Assembly (NCBI RefSeq): GCF_011752005.1
Contig: NZ_JAAIJZ010000001.1
Span: forward strand, 776,089-840,088
Length of the DNA: 64,000 nucleotides
Direction: 5' to 3'
Source: Canibacter zhoujuaniae
Lineage (GTDB): Bacteria > Actinomycetota > Actinomycetes > Actinomycetales > Microbacteriaceae
The notes beneath the pieces were generated by a model. It saw nothing but the letters and a program-made list of their open reading frames with translations, had not been told where the DNA came from and ran no database searches. Below, in pieces: positions 33,561 through 41,418 of this stretch. The position numbers were made by a program, and so were the translations under genes. Every line of letters starts with the position of its first letter. The first letter of the stretch is position 1.

Positions 33561-34304
33561 CTACTTTTTACCCTGCGCGGCCACAGCGGCTGCCCCTGCT
33601 GCGGCTGCTTCCGGATCGAGATACTCACCCTTGCCATTAGCGGTGCCATCGTCGTTGATTTCGTAGACCAGAGGCATTCCTGTTGGAATATTCAGCTCAG
33701 CAATTTCAGCGTCGCTAATTCCTTCAAGGTGCTTCACGAGAGCGCGCAGTGAATTGCCGTGCGCGGTCACAAGCACAGTTTTGCCCGCCTTCAGATCCGG
33801 CAAAATCTCACCCTCCCAGTACGGCACCAGACGCTCGACTACATCTTTCAAGCATTCGGTGCGCGGTGCTGCGCCGTCAATCTCGGCGTAGCGCGGATCC
33901 GCCGCCTGTGAAAATTCAGAGTCGTCAGCCAGCGCCGGAGGTGGGGTGTCAAAGCTGCGGCGCCACTGCATAAACTGCTCCTCACCAAACTCGGCGAGGG
34001 TTGCAGCTTTATCTTTGCCCTGCAGTGCACCGTAGTGACGCTCATTCAAGCGCCAGCTGCGACGCACAGGAATCCACAGTCGATCAGCGGCTTCAAGCGC
34101 TAAGTTTGAGGTTTGGATCGCGCGGCTCAGCAGCGATGTGTGCAAAACATCTGGCAGCACCCCGTGTTCGCGCAGAAGCTGACCCGCTTTGGCAGCCTCA
34201 GCACGCCCTTTCTCGGTGAGGCGCACATCAACCCAACCCGTAAATAGGTTTTTCTCATTCCATTCGCTCTGTCCGTGACGTAGCAGGATAAGTTTGTTGC
34301 TCAC
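33561..34304 (-). CDS. gpmA: 2,3-bisphosphoglycerate-dependent phosphoglycerate mutase
   Basis: Interconverts 3- and 2-phosphoglycerate in glycolysis. The phosphohistidine motif LLRHGQSEWN (His10) is followed by NLFTGWVDVRLTEKG; RHYGALQGKDK and a second histidine in VTAHGNSLRALV complete the site. 247 residues. The C-terminal Ala-rich tail (AAAGAAAVAAQGKK) is not a catalytic part. Ribosome site aggaga before ATG. Confidence 0.95.
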   Translation of the reverse strand: MSNKLILLRHGQSEWNEKNLFTGWVDVRLTEKGRAEAAKAGQLLREHGVLPDVLHTSLLSRAIQTSNLALEAADRLWIPVRRSWRLNERHYGALQGKDKAATLAEFGEEQFMQWRRSFDTPPPALADDSEFSQAADPRYAEIDGAAPRTECLKDVVERLVPYWEGEILPDLKAGKTVLVTAHGNSLRALVKHLEGISDAEIAELNIPTGMPLVYEINDDGTANGKGEYLDPEAAAAGAAAVAAQGKK

Positions 34305-34360
34305 AGTTTCTCCTCCATTTTTTAATTCTTGCGGATCCGCGCAAACCCAGGCTTTACTGC

Positions 34361-35500
34361 TTAAACACCGCGAAAGGCACGTCGCTGTTCAGGCGTTAGC
34401 GCGTTGACCGCTCCCGCATCTGGCGGGACGATAGTCTCCAGCGTAGCCGCAAGACGCCCGCCGTGGCTGAGTTCCACCCAAAACTGCCCGGTTTCAGGGG
34501 CGGCACGTTTCACCAATGCGAGTGCGATTGGGCCTAGTTCATAGTGCAGCACCGCACGGGTTATGCGGCCTATTGGCTTTTCAGCGCCCTCAACATATAT
34601 TCGACTTCCCACGCTCGGCAGCTCCCCGCCCGAGCCGTCAATGTGCACAGCAACTAAGCGGCGTGGCGGATGCCCGAGGTTGTGCACCTTCGCAACTGTT
34701 TCCTGCCCGCGATAGCAACCCTTGTTTAGGTGCACTGAGCTGCGCAGCAGATCGAATTCATGCGGTAGTGCACGATCATCAAATTCTGCAAGAGCCGGCC
34801 GCCATAACGCAACCTCAACGGTGTCTAAGGCGTTTATGCCGGCAGCTTTCAAACTACCTTTGCGCACCAAATCTTCAAGTGCGCAAGCGGCCTGCGCAGG
34901 CACAAGCAGCTTCACAACACCGTTGTTTACTGCAGCTGGGTGCTTTCCTGCTGCATACTGCACTCCCCCCTCCGGTCGCCACGACCAGGGGTCAAACAGT
35001 GGCAGTGCCGCAGGCGCAGCAGCACAGATCGCCTCGGCAGCCTGCGATGCAGTGTTAAGCGTTTCGAGAGTCGCATCCGGCGGAGTTGTTACCGCGCACA
35101 CGAGCCAATCGCGCGACACGTTTGCGACCGCAACCCGCAGCGTAAAACGCATCCGCTCAAGAAATTCGTGCAACCGCTCGATGTAAGAATTTTCTGTTAC
35201 AAGCAGAGCGCCGTCTGCTGTCGCCAGCACGCTAAACTGCTGCTCGATTTTACCGTTCGGATCGAGTAGCAGAGTTTCTGCCGCCTGACCCGGTTGCAGA
35301 TCCAGCAGGTGTTGAGATGTGAGAGAGTGCAACCACCGCAAAGTGTCTGCGCCGGTCACCTCAAGCACCCCGAAGTTTGAAAGGCTAACTACCGCCCGCC
35401 CGGAGTCAAAGTTTCGCGCCTCGCGCAGCGGGGATCCGAAGTGTTGCACGGCATCCCCAGCGGGCGTTAGCACCGCGCCAGGTAATTTCGCAAAGAGCAC
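34361..35500 (-). CDS. ygfZ: YgfZ/GcvT-domain folate-binding protein
   Basis: 379 residues. The GcvT-like beta barrel carries the YgfZ signature LNKGCYRGQETVAK near residue 250 with the conserved cysteine. These proteins bind tetrahydrofolate and support maturation or repair of Fe-S enzymes such as MiaB. The start is GTG at 35500, 8 bases after the stop of a 38-residue membrane peptide. Confidence 0.9.
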   Translation of the reverse strand: MLFAKLPGAVLTPAGDAVQHFGSPLREARNFDSGRAVVSLSNFGVLEVTGADTLRWLHSLTSQHLLDLQPGQAAETLLLDPNGKIEQQFSVLATADGALLVTENSYIERLHEFLERMRFTLRVAVANVSRDWLVCAVTTPPDATLETLNTASQAAEAICAAAPAALPLFDPWSWRPEGGVQYAAGKHPAAVNNGVVKLLVPAQAACALEDLVRKGSLKAAGINALDTVEVALWRPALAEFDDRALPHEFDLLRSSVHLNKGCYRGQETVAKVHNLGHPPRRLVAVHIDGSGGELPSVGSRIYVEGAEKPIGRITRAVLHYELGPIALALVKRAAPETGQFWVELSHGGRLAATLETIVPPDAGAVNALTPEQRRAFRGV

Positions 35501-35508
35501 GCTAAGCT

Positions 35509-35625
35509 CTAGCGCTGACCCTTAAAGAGGTTGTACAAAACTGCGGCTGAGGTGCCGCCAATTGCAAGCGTACAAAGACCTAAGAGTGCGAGGAAGAAAA
35601 TCTCAAATGCTACAACGCTATCCAT
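35509..35625 (-). CDS. 38-residue membrane peptide ahead of ygfZ
   Basis: An ATG-to-TAG frame of 39 codons between the ygfZ start and a membrane-protein gene. The peptide starts MDSVVAFEIFFLALL, has one hydrophobic helix across most of its length (about residues 4-32), and ends LYNLFKGQR. A single transmembrane helix with a basic C-terminal FKGQR is typical of small conserved actinobacterial peptides (recalled, unsearched). The stop is only 8 bases from ygfZ, which supports co-translation. The ribosome site is weak. Confidence 0.6.
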   Translation of the reverse strand: MDSVVAFEIFFLALLGLCTLAIGGTSAAVLYNLFKGQR

Positions 35626-35646
35626 GTCTCTAGTTTATCTCTTTAG

Positions 35647-35961
35647 CTACCCTGCTTGCACCCAGAAGAGCACGTTGATCACGAAAAGTATCGCCAAAGC
35701 TCCTGAGATGCTCAGCGCAGTGCGCACAATAAACCCTTCGCGCTCGGCCGTCATCAACTGCAAGAGAAAGGTTAGCAACACAACAGCGCCAATTATAAAA
35801 ACAGACCAACCAGACTGTTGCTGCACAGCACCACCGCTCATCGCAGTTGCCGCCCCGACCAGGAGCGCCGCAGCCCAGACGGCAGCGATACTCCATTTTT
35901 GGGTGAGTTTAGAGCGACGCGGTTTTGCACCGTTATTCACAGCACCGGCAGGCAGACTCAT
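35647..35961 (-). CDS. Small three-helix membrane protein
   Basis: About 104 residues from ATG at 35961; an ATG at 35997 is less likely because the longer N-terminus is not conserved-looking and overlaps the ppk promoter region. A polar basic N-terminus (KPRRSKLTQK) is followed by three hydrophobic segments (about 25-40, 50-66, 82-100). Divergent from ppk, same strand as the 38-residue peptide and ygfZ, with which it likely forms a transcript. Function unknown. Confidence 0.7.
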   Translation of the reverse strand: MSLPAGAVNNGAKPRRSKLTQKWSIAAVWAAALLVGAATAMSGGAVQQQSGWSVFIIGAVVLLTFLLQLMTAEREGFIVRTALSISGALAILFVINVLFWVQAG

Positions 35962-36017
35962 ACCCTTATTCTGACACGAGCCAAGGGTTGATCCCAAAAA
36001 CCTGCGAGAATAAATTT

Positions 36018-38129
36018 ATGAGCAACAGCGTCGAACTCACAGCAGCCACCCCAGCCCGCTATATAGATCGTGAACTCAGCTGGCTTGCCTTTAATAAGCG
36101 TGTCCTCGAAATGGCCGAAGACACCGCACTGCCGGTGCTAGAGCGCGCAAATTTTCTGGCTATTTTTGCCTCCAACCTAGATGAGTTTTTTATGGTGCGC
36201 GTCGCCGGCTTGAAACGGCGCATTGTGACAGGGCTCGCGGTGCCCACCAACGTCGGTCTTGCCCCAACCGCGCTGCTCAATCAGGTGCTGCAAACCGCGC
36301 ACGAGCTACAGGAGCGTCACACTGCCTGCTTTAACCAGCAAGTGCTACCGGCGATGGCTGAAAGCGGCGTCAGAATCGTGCGCTGGCAAGAGCTTGATAA
36401 GGCTGACAAAAAAGTTCTAAAAAACTACTACGACGAGAATATTTTCCCGATTCTAATGCCGCTCGCCGTAGACCCAATGCACCCGTTCCCGTATATTGCG
36501 GGGCGCTCACTAAACCTTTCGATCCGCGTCCGCAACCCGAAAACCGACAAAATAGAATTCGCACGCCTAAAGGTGCCGCAGATGATGCCGCGCTACATTC
36601 GTGTTGACAGTCGTGAGTCGGTCGACAACGTGCGATATCTTGCGCTTGAAGAGTTAATCGCCAATCAGCTTGATGGTCTCTTCCCCGGCATGGAGGTTAT
36701 CGATCACCATGTTTTCCGTGTCACCCGCAACGAAGATATGGTGATTGAAGAAGACGAAACAGAGGATCTAATTCAGGCGCTCGAAAAAGAGCTTCTGCGC
36801 AGGCGCTTCGGCCCACCGATTCGGCTTGAGATTACCGATGATATGGACGATGATACGCGCGAGCTGCTGCGGGATGAACTGGATATTCATGACAGCCAGA
36901 TTTTCGCTCTCCCCTCTCCGCTTGATCTCAGCGGGCTTTTCTCGCTGACGCAGATCGCCCGCCCCGACCTCAAATTCACGCCCCATATTCCTGTCACCAG
37001 CTCAGAATTTGCGCCCACTAACGGTAACGAATCGGTTGATATTTTCAGCGCGATAGCCCGTCGTGAGTTGCTGGTGCACCACCCGTACGAGTCGTTCGCA
37101 ACCACTGTGCAAAGCTTTATTGAGCAGGCGGCTGCCGATCCGAACGTGCTCGCAATTAAACAAACGCTCTATCGCACTTCGGGCGATAGCCCAATTGTGG
37201 CCGCGCTGATTCGCGCCGCTGAAGCCGGCAAGCAGGTGCTCGCACTTGTTGAGGTGAAGGCGCGTTTCGATGAGGCCGCGAACATTAGTTGGGCGCGCAA
37301 ACTAGAACAGGCTGGTGTGCACGTTGTTTACGGTCTTGCTGGGCTAAAAACGCACTGTAAGCTTGTGCACGTTATCCGCCAGGAGGCGCACGGGCTCGTC
37401 CACTACTGCCACATCGGCACCGGCAACTACAATCCGCGCACCAGCCGCATCTATGAAGATTTCGGGCTGTTTACATCCTCTCCCGAAGTCGGCAAAGACG
37501 TTACCCGGCTGTTTAATGTGCTTAGCGGCTACGCAATCGAGAAGCAGTACGATCGTCTGCTCGTTGCCCCGCTGCAGCTACGCTCGGGTTTGCTTGCTCG
37601 GATTCAGAAGCAAACTGAAAACGCCCTGGCGGGAGAGCCAGCTAGTATTCGCATCAAATGCAACTCGATGGTCGATGAAGAGCTTATCGACGCACTGTAC
37701 GCTGCGAGCCAAGCGGGTGTGCAGATCGATATTTGGGTGCGGGGTATCTGCTCTATTCGCGCCGGAGTTAAAGACTTAAGCGAAAATATCAGAGTGCGCT
37801 CAGTGCTCGGCCGCTATCTCGAACACTCACGCATCTTTTCTTTCGGTGAGGGGGCGGATCGTGAACTGTTTATCGGTTCAGCAGATCTTATGCACCGCAA
37901 CCTCGATCGTCGCATTGAGGTGCTTGTGCGAATCGACTCTGAAGAGCACAAGCAGCGCATCGACACCTTCTTTGCATACGCCTTCACGGAGGGGGTTATC
38001 ATCTGGCAACTCGGCCCTGACGACACTTGGGAGCGCATCACCTCTGACGAAGAGGGCAACCGGCTGCCCGACCTGCAGGATCTTGTTATGACCAACCGTG
38101 CGGTTGCGAGGGCAAAGAGGCGTCGATGA
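36018..38129 (+). CDS. ppk: Polyphosphate kinase 1
   Basis: Synthesises polyphosphate from ATP. N-domain (RELSWLAFNKRVLEMAED), H-domain, and two C-domains with the catalytic histidines: His446 in KTHCKL (the autophosphorylated residue) and His603 in LEHSRIFSFGEG; GTGNYN and DLMHRNLDRRIE are also intact. 703 residues from ATG at 36018; an ATG at 35925 would overlap the divergent membrane-protein gene. Coupled to the Nudix gene by an ATGA overlap, as in mycobacteria (ppk beside mutT1). Confidence 0.95.
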   Translation: MSNSVELTAATPARYIDRELSWLAFNKRVLEMAEDTALPVLERANFLAIFASNLDEFFMVRVAGLKRRIVTGLAVPTNVGLAPTALLNQVLQTAHELQERHTACFNQQVLPAMAESGVRIVRWQELDKADKKVLKNYYDENIFPILMPLAVDPMHPFPYIAGRSLNLSIRVRNPKTDKIEFARLKVPQMMPRYIRVDSRESVDNVRYLALEELIANQLDGLFPGMEVIDHHVFRVTRNEDMVIEEDETEDLIQALEKELLRRRFGPPIRLEITDDMDDDTRELLRDELDIHDSQIFALPSPLDLSGLFSLTQIARPDLKFTPHIPVTSSEFAPTNGNESVDIFSAIARRELLVHHPYESFATTVQSFIEQAAADPNVLAIKQTLYRTSGDSPIVAALIRAAEAGKQVLALVEVKARFDEAANISWARKLEQAGVHVVYGLAGLKTHCKLVHVIRQEAHGLVHYCHIGTGNYNPRTSRIYEDFGLFTSSPEVGKDVTRLFNVLSGYAIEKQYDRLLVAPLQLRSGLLARIQKQTENALAGEPASIRIKCNSMVDEELIDALYAASQAGVQIDIWVRGICSIRAGVKDLSENIRVRSVLGRYLEHSRIFSFGEGADRELFIGSADLMHRNLDRRIEVLVRIDSEEHKQRIDTFFAYAFTEGVIIWQLGPDDTWERITSDEEGNRLPDLQDLVMTNRAVARAKRRR

Positions 38130-39082
38130 CCAAAACAATTTACGCTGCTGGCACGATACCGTGGCGCCTTATGCGCGACAAGCGGGGCAAAAAAGAGATA
38201 GAGGTGCTGCTTGTCTACCGGCAAAAATATAAAGACTGGGCCTTCCCGAAGGGGAAGCTAGATAAGGGTGAGAGCCTCCCGCAGGCTGCGGTGCGGGAGA
38301 CACATGAGGAAACCGGTTTAAAACTAAAACTGGGCGCCAATATCGGCACCATAAATTACAAGCTCAAAGACGGCACACCAAAGGTTGTTGCATATTGGGC
38401 GGCTAAGGCCACAAAAAGTCGCCTGCAGGCACAAAAATTTAAGCCCAATAGTGAGATTGCTGATCTCAAATGGGCCCCGTTAGACGAAGCGATGAGCCAG
38501 TTGAGTTATCAACGCGACAGGGAACTGTTACAGATTTTTCAAGACATGGTGACGCACGGTGTGCAAGACACCTTCGCGCTTATTCTTTTGCGTCACGCAC
38601 AGGCTGAGCCGCGTGGCGCTCTGCACCCAATAGATCATCTGCGCCCCCTCACCGCACTTGGCAGGGATCAGGCGCTAACGATCACCCCATCCCTGCAGGC
38701 TTTCGCGCCTAAACGCGTCATCTCATCAGACGCTAACCGCTGTGTTGCAACGGCTGCTGCTTCTGCAAAGAACTGCAAAATCCCGCTAGCTATAACCCCC
38801 GCGATCAGTCAAGACAGTTGGGATGCGGGAGACCTAAGCGGTATGCGAGATTTAGTTGCCGAAACGCTAAAAGCGCGTGGGAGCGTGCTGCTCTGCTCAC
38901 ATCGTCCAGTGCTACCCGATATTGCAAGAGAGATAGCTTTTAGCTGTAAAGCCCCAACCGGATCCTATCTCGATGAGGTGACTGCGCTGCCGCCTGCCGG
39001 ATTTACTGTTTTTCACATCACGCGCCGCACAAAAAATCCTCGGCTTGTCAACATTGAAAGCTACCCCTTGCGGGTTAAATAG
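38126..39082 (+). CDS. Nudix hydrolase fused to a histidine phosphatase (MutT1-like)
   Basis: 318 residues in two domains. The Nudix box occupies residues 43-64 (GKLDKGES, then REXXEE as RETHEETG) and is complete. The second domain begins at LILLRHAQ with the phosphatase histidine at 157 and is a SixA/phosphoglycerate-mutase fold. This fusion is the MutT1 type of actinobacteria, which hydrolyses 8-oxo-dGTP and diadenosine polyphosphates and passes the product to the phosphatase domain. Overlaps ppk by 4 bases. Confidence 0.9.
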   Translation: MTKTIYAAGTIPWRLMRDKRGKKEIEVLLVYRQKYKDWAFPKGKLDKGESLPQAAVRETHEETGLKLKLGANIGTINYKLKDGTPKVVAYWAAKATKSRLQAQKFKPNSEIADLKWAPLDEAMSQLSYQRDRELLQIFQDMVTHGVQDTFALILLRHAQAEPRGALHPIDHLRPLTALGRDQALTITPSLQAFAPKRVISSDANRCVATAAASAKNCKIPLAITPAISQDSWDAGDLSGMRDLVAETLKARGSVLLCSHRPVLPDIAREIAFSCKAPTGSYLDEVTALPPAGFTVFHITRRTKNPRLVNIESYPLRVK

Positions 39083-39117
39083 CCTGCAGCAGATAAGACT
39101 CGGTGACCGCTGATACG

Positions 39118-39200
39118 AAAAGCTAGGCCGTGCAACGCCTCTCGGCGAAAGGCCGCTCGCAGCGGCGAAAGTTGGAGCCCGGGGTTAGCAACGACCTAGC
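39118..39200 (-). ncRNA. Unidentified cloverleaf-like structured element between two 3' ends
   Basis: An 83-base stretch in the gap between the mutT1-like and 212-residue genes, both of which end here. A 10-bp closing stem pairs 39122-39131 with 39191-39200; read on the minus strand it contains one G-T wobble, on the plus strand a C-A mismatch, so the minus strand is the better RNA. Inside are a 4-bp hairpin with loop tctc (39136-39147), a 5-bp hairpin (39152-39166) and a 4-bp stem (39171-39174 with 39189-39192 on the same strand, in competition with the closing stem). On the minus strand tttt follows the closing stem. It could be an elaborate terminator of the 212-residue gene or a small RNA; it is not a tRNA, and no riboswitch family was recognised. 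Confidence 0.4.
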
Positions 39201-39234
39201 AAGTTAATCGTAGCGTAGAAAGCAGAGAAACACC

Positions 39235-39873
39235 TTAATCGAGCTGTCCCTGTCGCCAGGCAGTAGCCGCGGCTTGGAAGTCATCACCAAAGATGGAGTA
39301 TCTAAGCCCCCGAGCGGTTAGGTCGCGGGCCTCGTCGGCGTTAAATTCGGCTCTCTCTTCAGCGTGTAAAGCTGATCCGAGCGCTATCACCCTACAGTAA
39401 GCGGCGGCTCGTTCTAACGCAGCAGCGAAATCACCGACAAAAACTCCTCGCAATATCTCATCAGCAAGGTGTTCTATTTCCTCAGGTGTTGCCGGATCAG
39501 ATATGCCCACAACGGCAGGATTTACGCTGAGCTCGGTGTCAACCGCAAGGCGATAGAGTGTGGTTACAAACCCAAGTTTTGAGCCAATCGCGGCGCGCAC
39601 CAGGTAGAGGCGCCAGAGCACACCCGCAAGTGATCGGCTGTGCGCATGTGACCAAAGCTCAGCAATATCGTCTACGCCGTTGTCTGCAGCGTGTGCGATT
39701 ACGCGCTCGATACCTTCCCGATCGCCCGCGCGCTCCGCATCACGAACACGGCCCAGAAGTGCCCAAGCAGTGCGCTCAGCGAGTTCCTGCTGTAACGCCG
39801 GATCAGTCCCGCCGGGCATATTGTCAAACACCGTCGCTGCCAATTTCACTGGACGATCAAACTCACGAGGCAC
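39235..39873 (-). CDS. Conserved actinobacterial protein of unknown function
   Basis: 212 residues, largely alpha-helical, acidic, no signal peptide or membrane segment. Distinctive segments: WALLGRVRDAERAGDREGIE, IAELWSHAHSRSLAGVLWRLYLVRAAI and the C-terminal RGLRYSIFGDDFQAAATAWRQGQLD. I have a general memory of this pattern in Micrococcales genomes but no function. The start is GTG at 39873. Followed by the structured element at 39.1 kb. Confidence 0.7.
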   Translation of the reverse strand: MPREFDRPVKLAATVFDNMPGGTDPALQQELAERTAWALLGRVRDAERAGDREGIERVIAHAADNGVDDIAELWSHAHSRSLAGVLWRLYLVRAAIGSKLGFVTTLYRLAVDTELSVNPAVVGISDPATPEEIEHLADEILRGVFVGDFAAALERAAAYCRVIALGSALHAEERAEFNADEARDLTARGLRYSIFGDDFQAAATAWRQGQLD

Positions 39874-39926
39874 TCCACCAGCATAGAGTAAACAGCACCG
39901 CTGCCTTGGTCAGCAGCAATCAGGTG

Positions 39927-41078
39927 TTAAGGATCAGCCTGTAAGAGGGTATAAGTGCGGTTCCGCTGCAGCTGCATCACACCAGAAAAAAGAGCAGCAA
40001 CCTGTTTTCGGTAGCGCGCGTGAGAATTATGCACAAGCAACATAGTGCCACCCGGTTTTAACACTCGCTTCGCTGCGTGCAGTAGCGGCTTTACGAGAGT
40101 CATATCGATTTCGTGCCCGCTATGAAACGGCGGGTTTAGGAGCAGAAGATCCACGGAATTAGCGGGGAGACCACTCGCCGCATCATCCCACAGCACTTCT
40201 GCGTTGCCTACAGACGCCAGGTTTACCCGCGTGCTGCGCACCGCGTCCATATCAATATCAGTTGCAGTTAACTTGCGCACTAGATCTGAAACGCGACCCA
40301 TAATCTCAACACTCACGGATCCGTTACCGCACCCCAGATCTAAAACTGTCTGCTGCTTTGCCGCATGTTTCTCAAGCCAGTTAACAGCGGCAGCAGCGAG
40401 CAGAGCGCCTCCCTGATCTGGTTTGCCACCAGAGAAAACTCCTCCAAAGGCAGCGAGCTGATTCGTATCTGCACCCTCAAAAGTGCCTGCGTTTACGGCG
40501 TCGTTTGAATGATAAGACGCACTGCGGGTGCTGTCGGAAGCTGCCCGCGGATCTGACGCGAGCACGCAGCGATGTTTGCCCTTACCGCGCAATCCTCGCA
40601 CTTGCGCAAAGCTTTTTGCAATGGTGTCATTAAAGGTTTTGACCATATGCTTTGTGTTGCCACCAAGCAACAGCTCAGCTTGAGAGCCGCGATCTGTTTG
40701 ATATTCGGAAAATTCGCGCGCCAACTCGGCGAGGGCACTGTGAGTTTTTGGGAGCCGTCCCAAAGCTAACGAGCCGGTAAAGCCATGTGCTCGAAGAAAA
40801 TCGTCCAGCGCCATCGTGCTGTAGTCTGCAGCTCCGTTAACGGTTAGCCCGGAAATGAAAATATGTGGGTGCTTTATGCGTAATGTGCGCGCCGCAGCAT
40901 AGCTAACCTCCCGAACAAACACTCTGCCCGCTGTTGCGCGGGTCGCCCAATCGGTGAGTGCCCCGGTAGGGTCGTTCAGCACCAGGATATCTGCTGCCGA
41001 GTGCGCGAGCAGCAAACTTTGCGCGTCAGCAATGATACGGCGATCGAGTGCGCTGATGCGGTCTAAATCACAGGTCAT
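39927..41078 (-). CDS. RsmC/RlmG-like class I methyltransferase
   Basis: About 383 residues from ATG at 41078 (ATG at 41192 gives an unlikely tail). Two tandem Rossmann-like halves as in RsmC and RlmG: a degenerate N-terminal half, and a C-terminal catalytic half with the SAM motif VLDLGCGNGSVSVEI and the guanine-N2 motif NPPF at residue 315 (LLLNPPFHSGHEID). These enzymes methylate G1207 of 16S or G1835 of 23S rRNA; which one is not decidable. It is on the same strand as tRNA-Lys and separated from it by 167 bases. Confidence 0.85.
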   Translation of the reverse strand: MTCDLDRISALDRRIIADAQSLLLAHSAADILVLNDPTGALTDWATRATAGRVFVREVSYAAARTLRIKHPHIFISGLTVNGAADYSTMALDDFLRAHGFTGSLALGRLPKTHSALAELAREFSEYQTDRGSQAELLLGGNTKHMVKTFNDTIAKSFAQVRGLRGKGKHRCVLASDPRAASDSTRSASYHSNDAVNAGTFEGADTNQLAAFGGVFSGGKPDQGGALLAAAAVNWLEKHAAKQQTVLDLGCGNGSVSVEIMGRVSDLVRKLTATDIDMDAVRSTRVNLASVGNAEVLWDDAASGLPANSVDLLLLNPPFHSGHEIDMTLVKPLLHAAKRVLKPGGTMLLVHNSHARYRKQVAALFSGVMQLQRNRTYTLLQADP

Positions 41079-41245
41079 GGGCTCATCTCTGGAATAACTG
41101 GAATAAACAGTCCGGTAAGTCTTCAACGATACCGTTGGAGACTTAAAGCCGAGGCTCGAAAGCCCCACCTTATGTGCCGATATTGCAGTCAACCGGGCTT
41201 ACTGCTCACACAGGAAAACAAAAACCCTGATTAACCACTATTTTG

Positions 41246-41318
41246 TAGGCCCCGCCGGGCTCGAACCGGCGACCCGCGGATTAAAAGTCCGATGCTCTAC
41301 CAACTGAGCTAGAGGCCC
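41246..41318 (-). tRNA. tRNA-Lys (anticodon UUU)
   Basis: 73-base gene. The D arm, the anticodon stem with loop ctttaa-type cttttaa (anticodon TTT), a T arm containing ttcgagc and a 7-bp acceptor stem with two G-T pairs all fit. The discriminator base is A; CCA is not encoded (caa follows). It lies between the methyltransferase and HSP90-like genes. Confidence 0.95.
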
Positions 41319-41418
41319 TCCAGCTGTTTAGTTTAGCTGAAAAAGAACCAGAGCGCACACTTTCGTCTGTGAGTGAGTCAAAGTAGCGGGTGTCGACTCG
41401 ATTGCCTAGTCTTAAAAG

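Noticed and set aside
39118..39200. tRNA, riboswitch or integron attC site for the structured element
   Set aside because: No T-loop consensus or anticodon arm for a tRNA; no match by memory to c-di-AMP, cobalamin, c-di-GMP, guanidine or M-box consensus; the flanking core motifs of attC are absent and no integrase is near.
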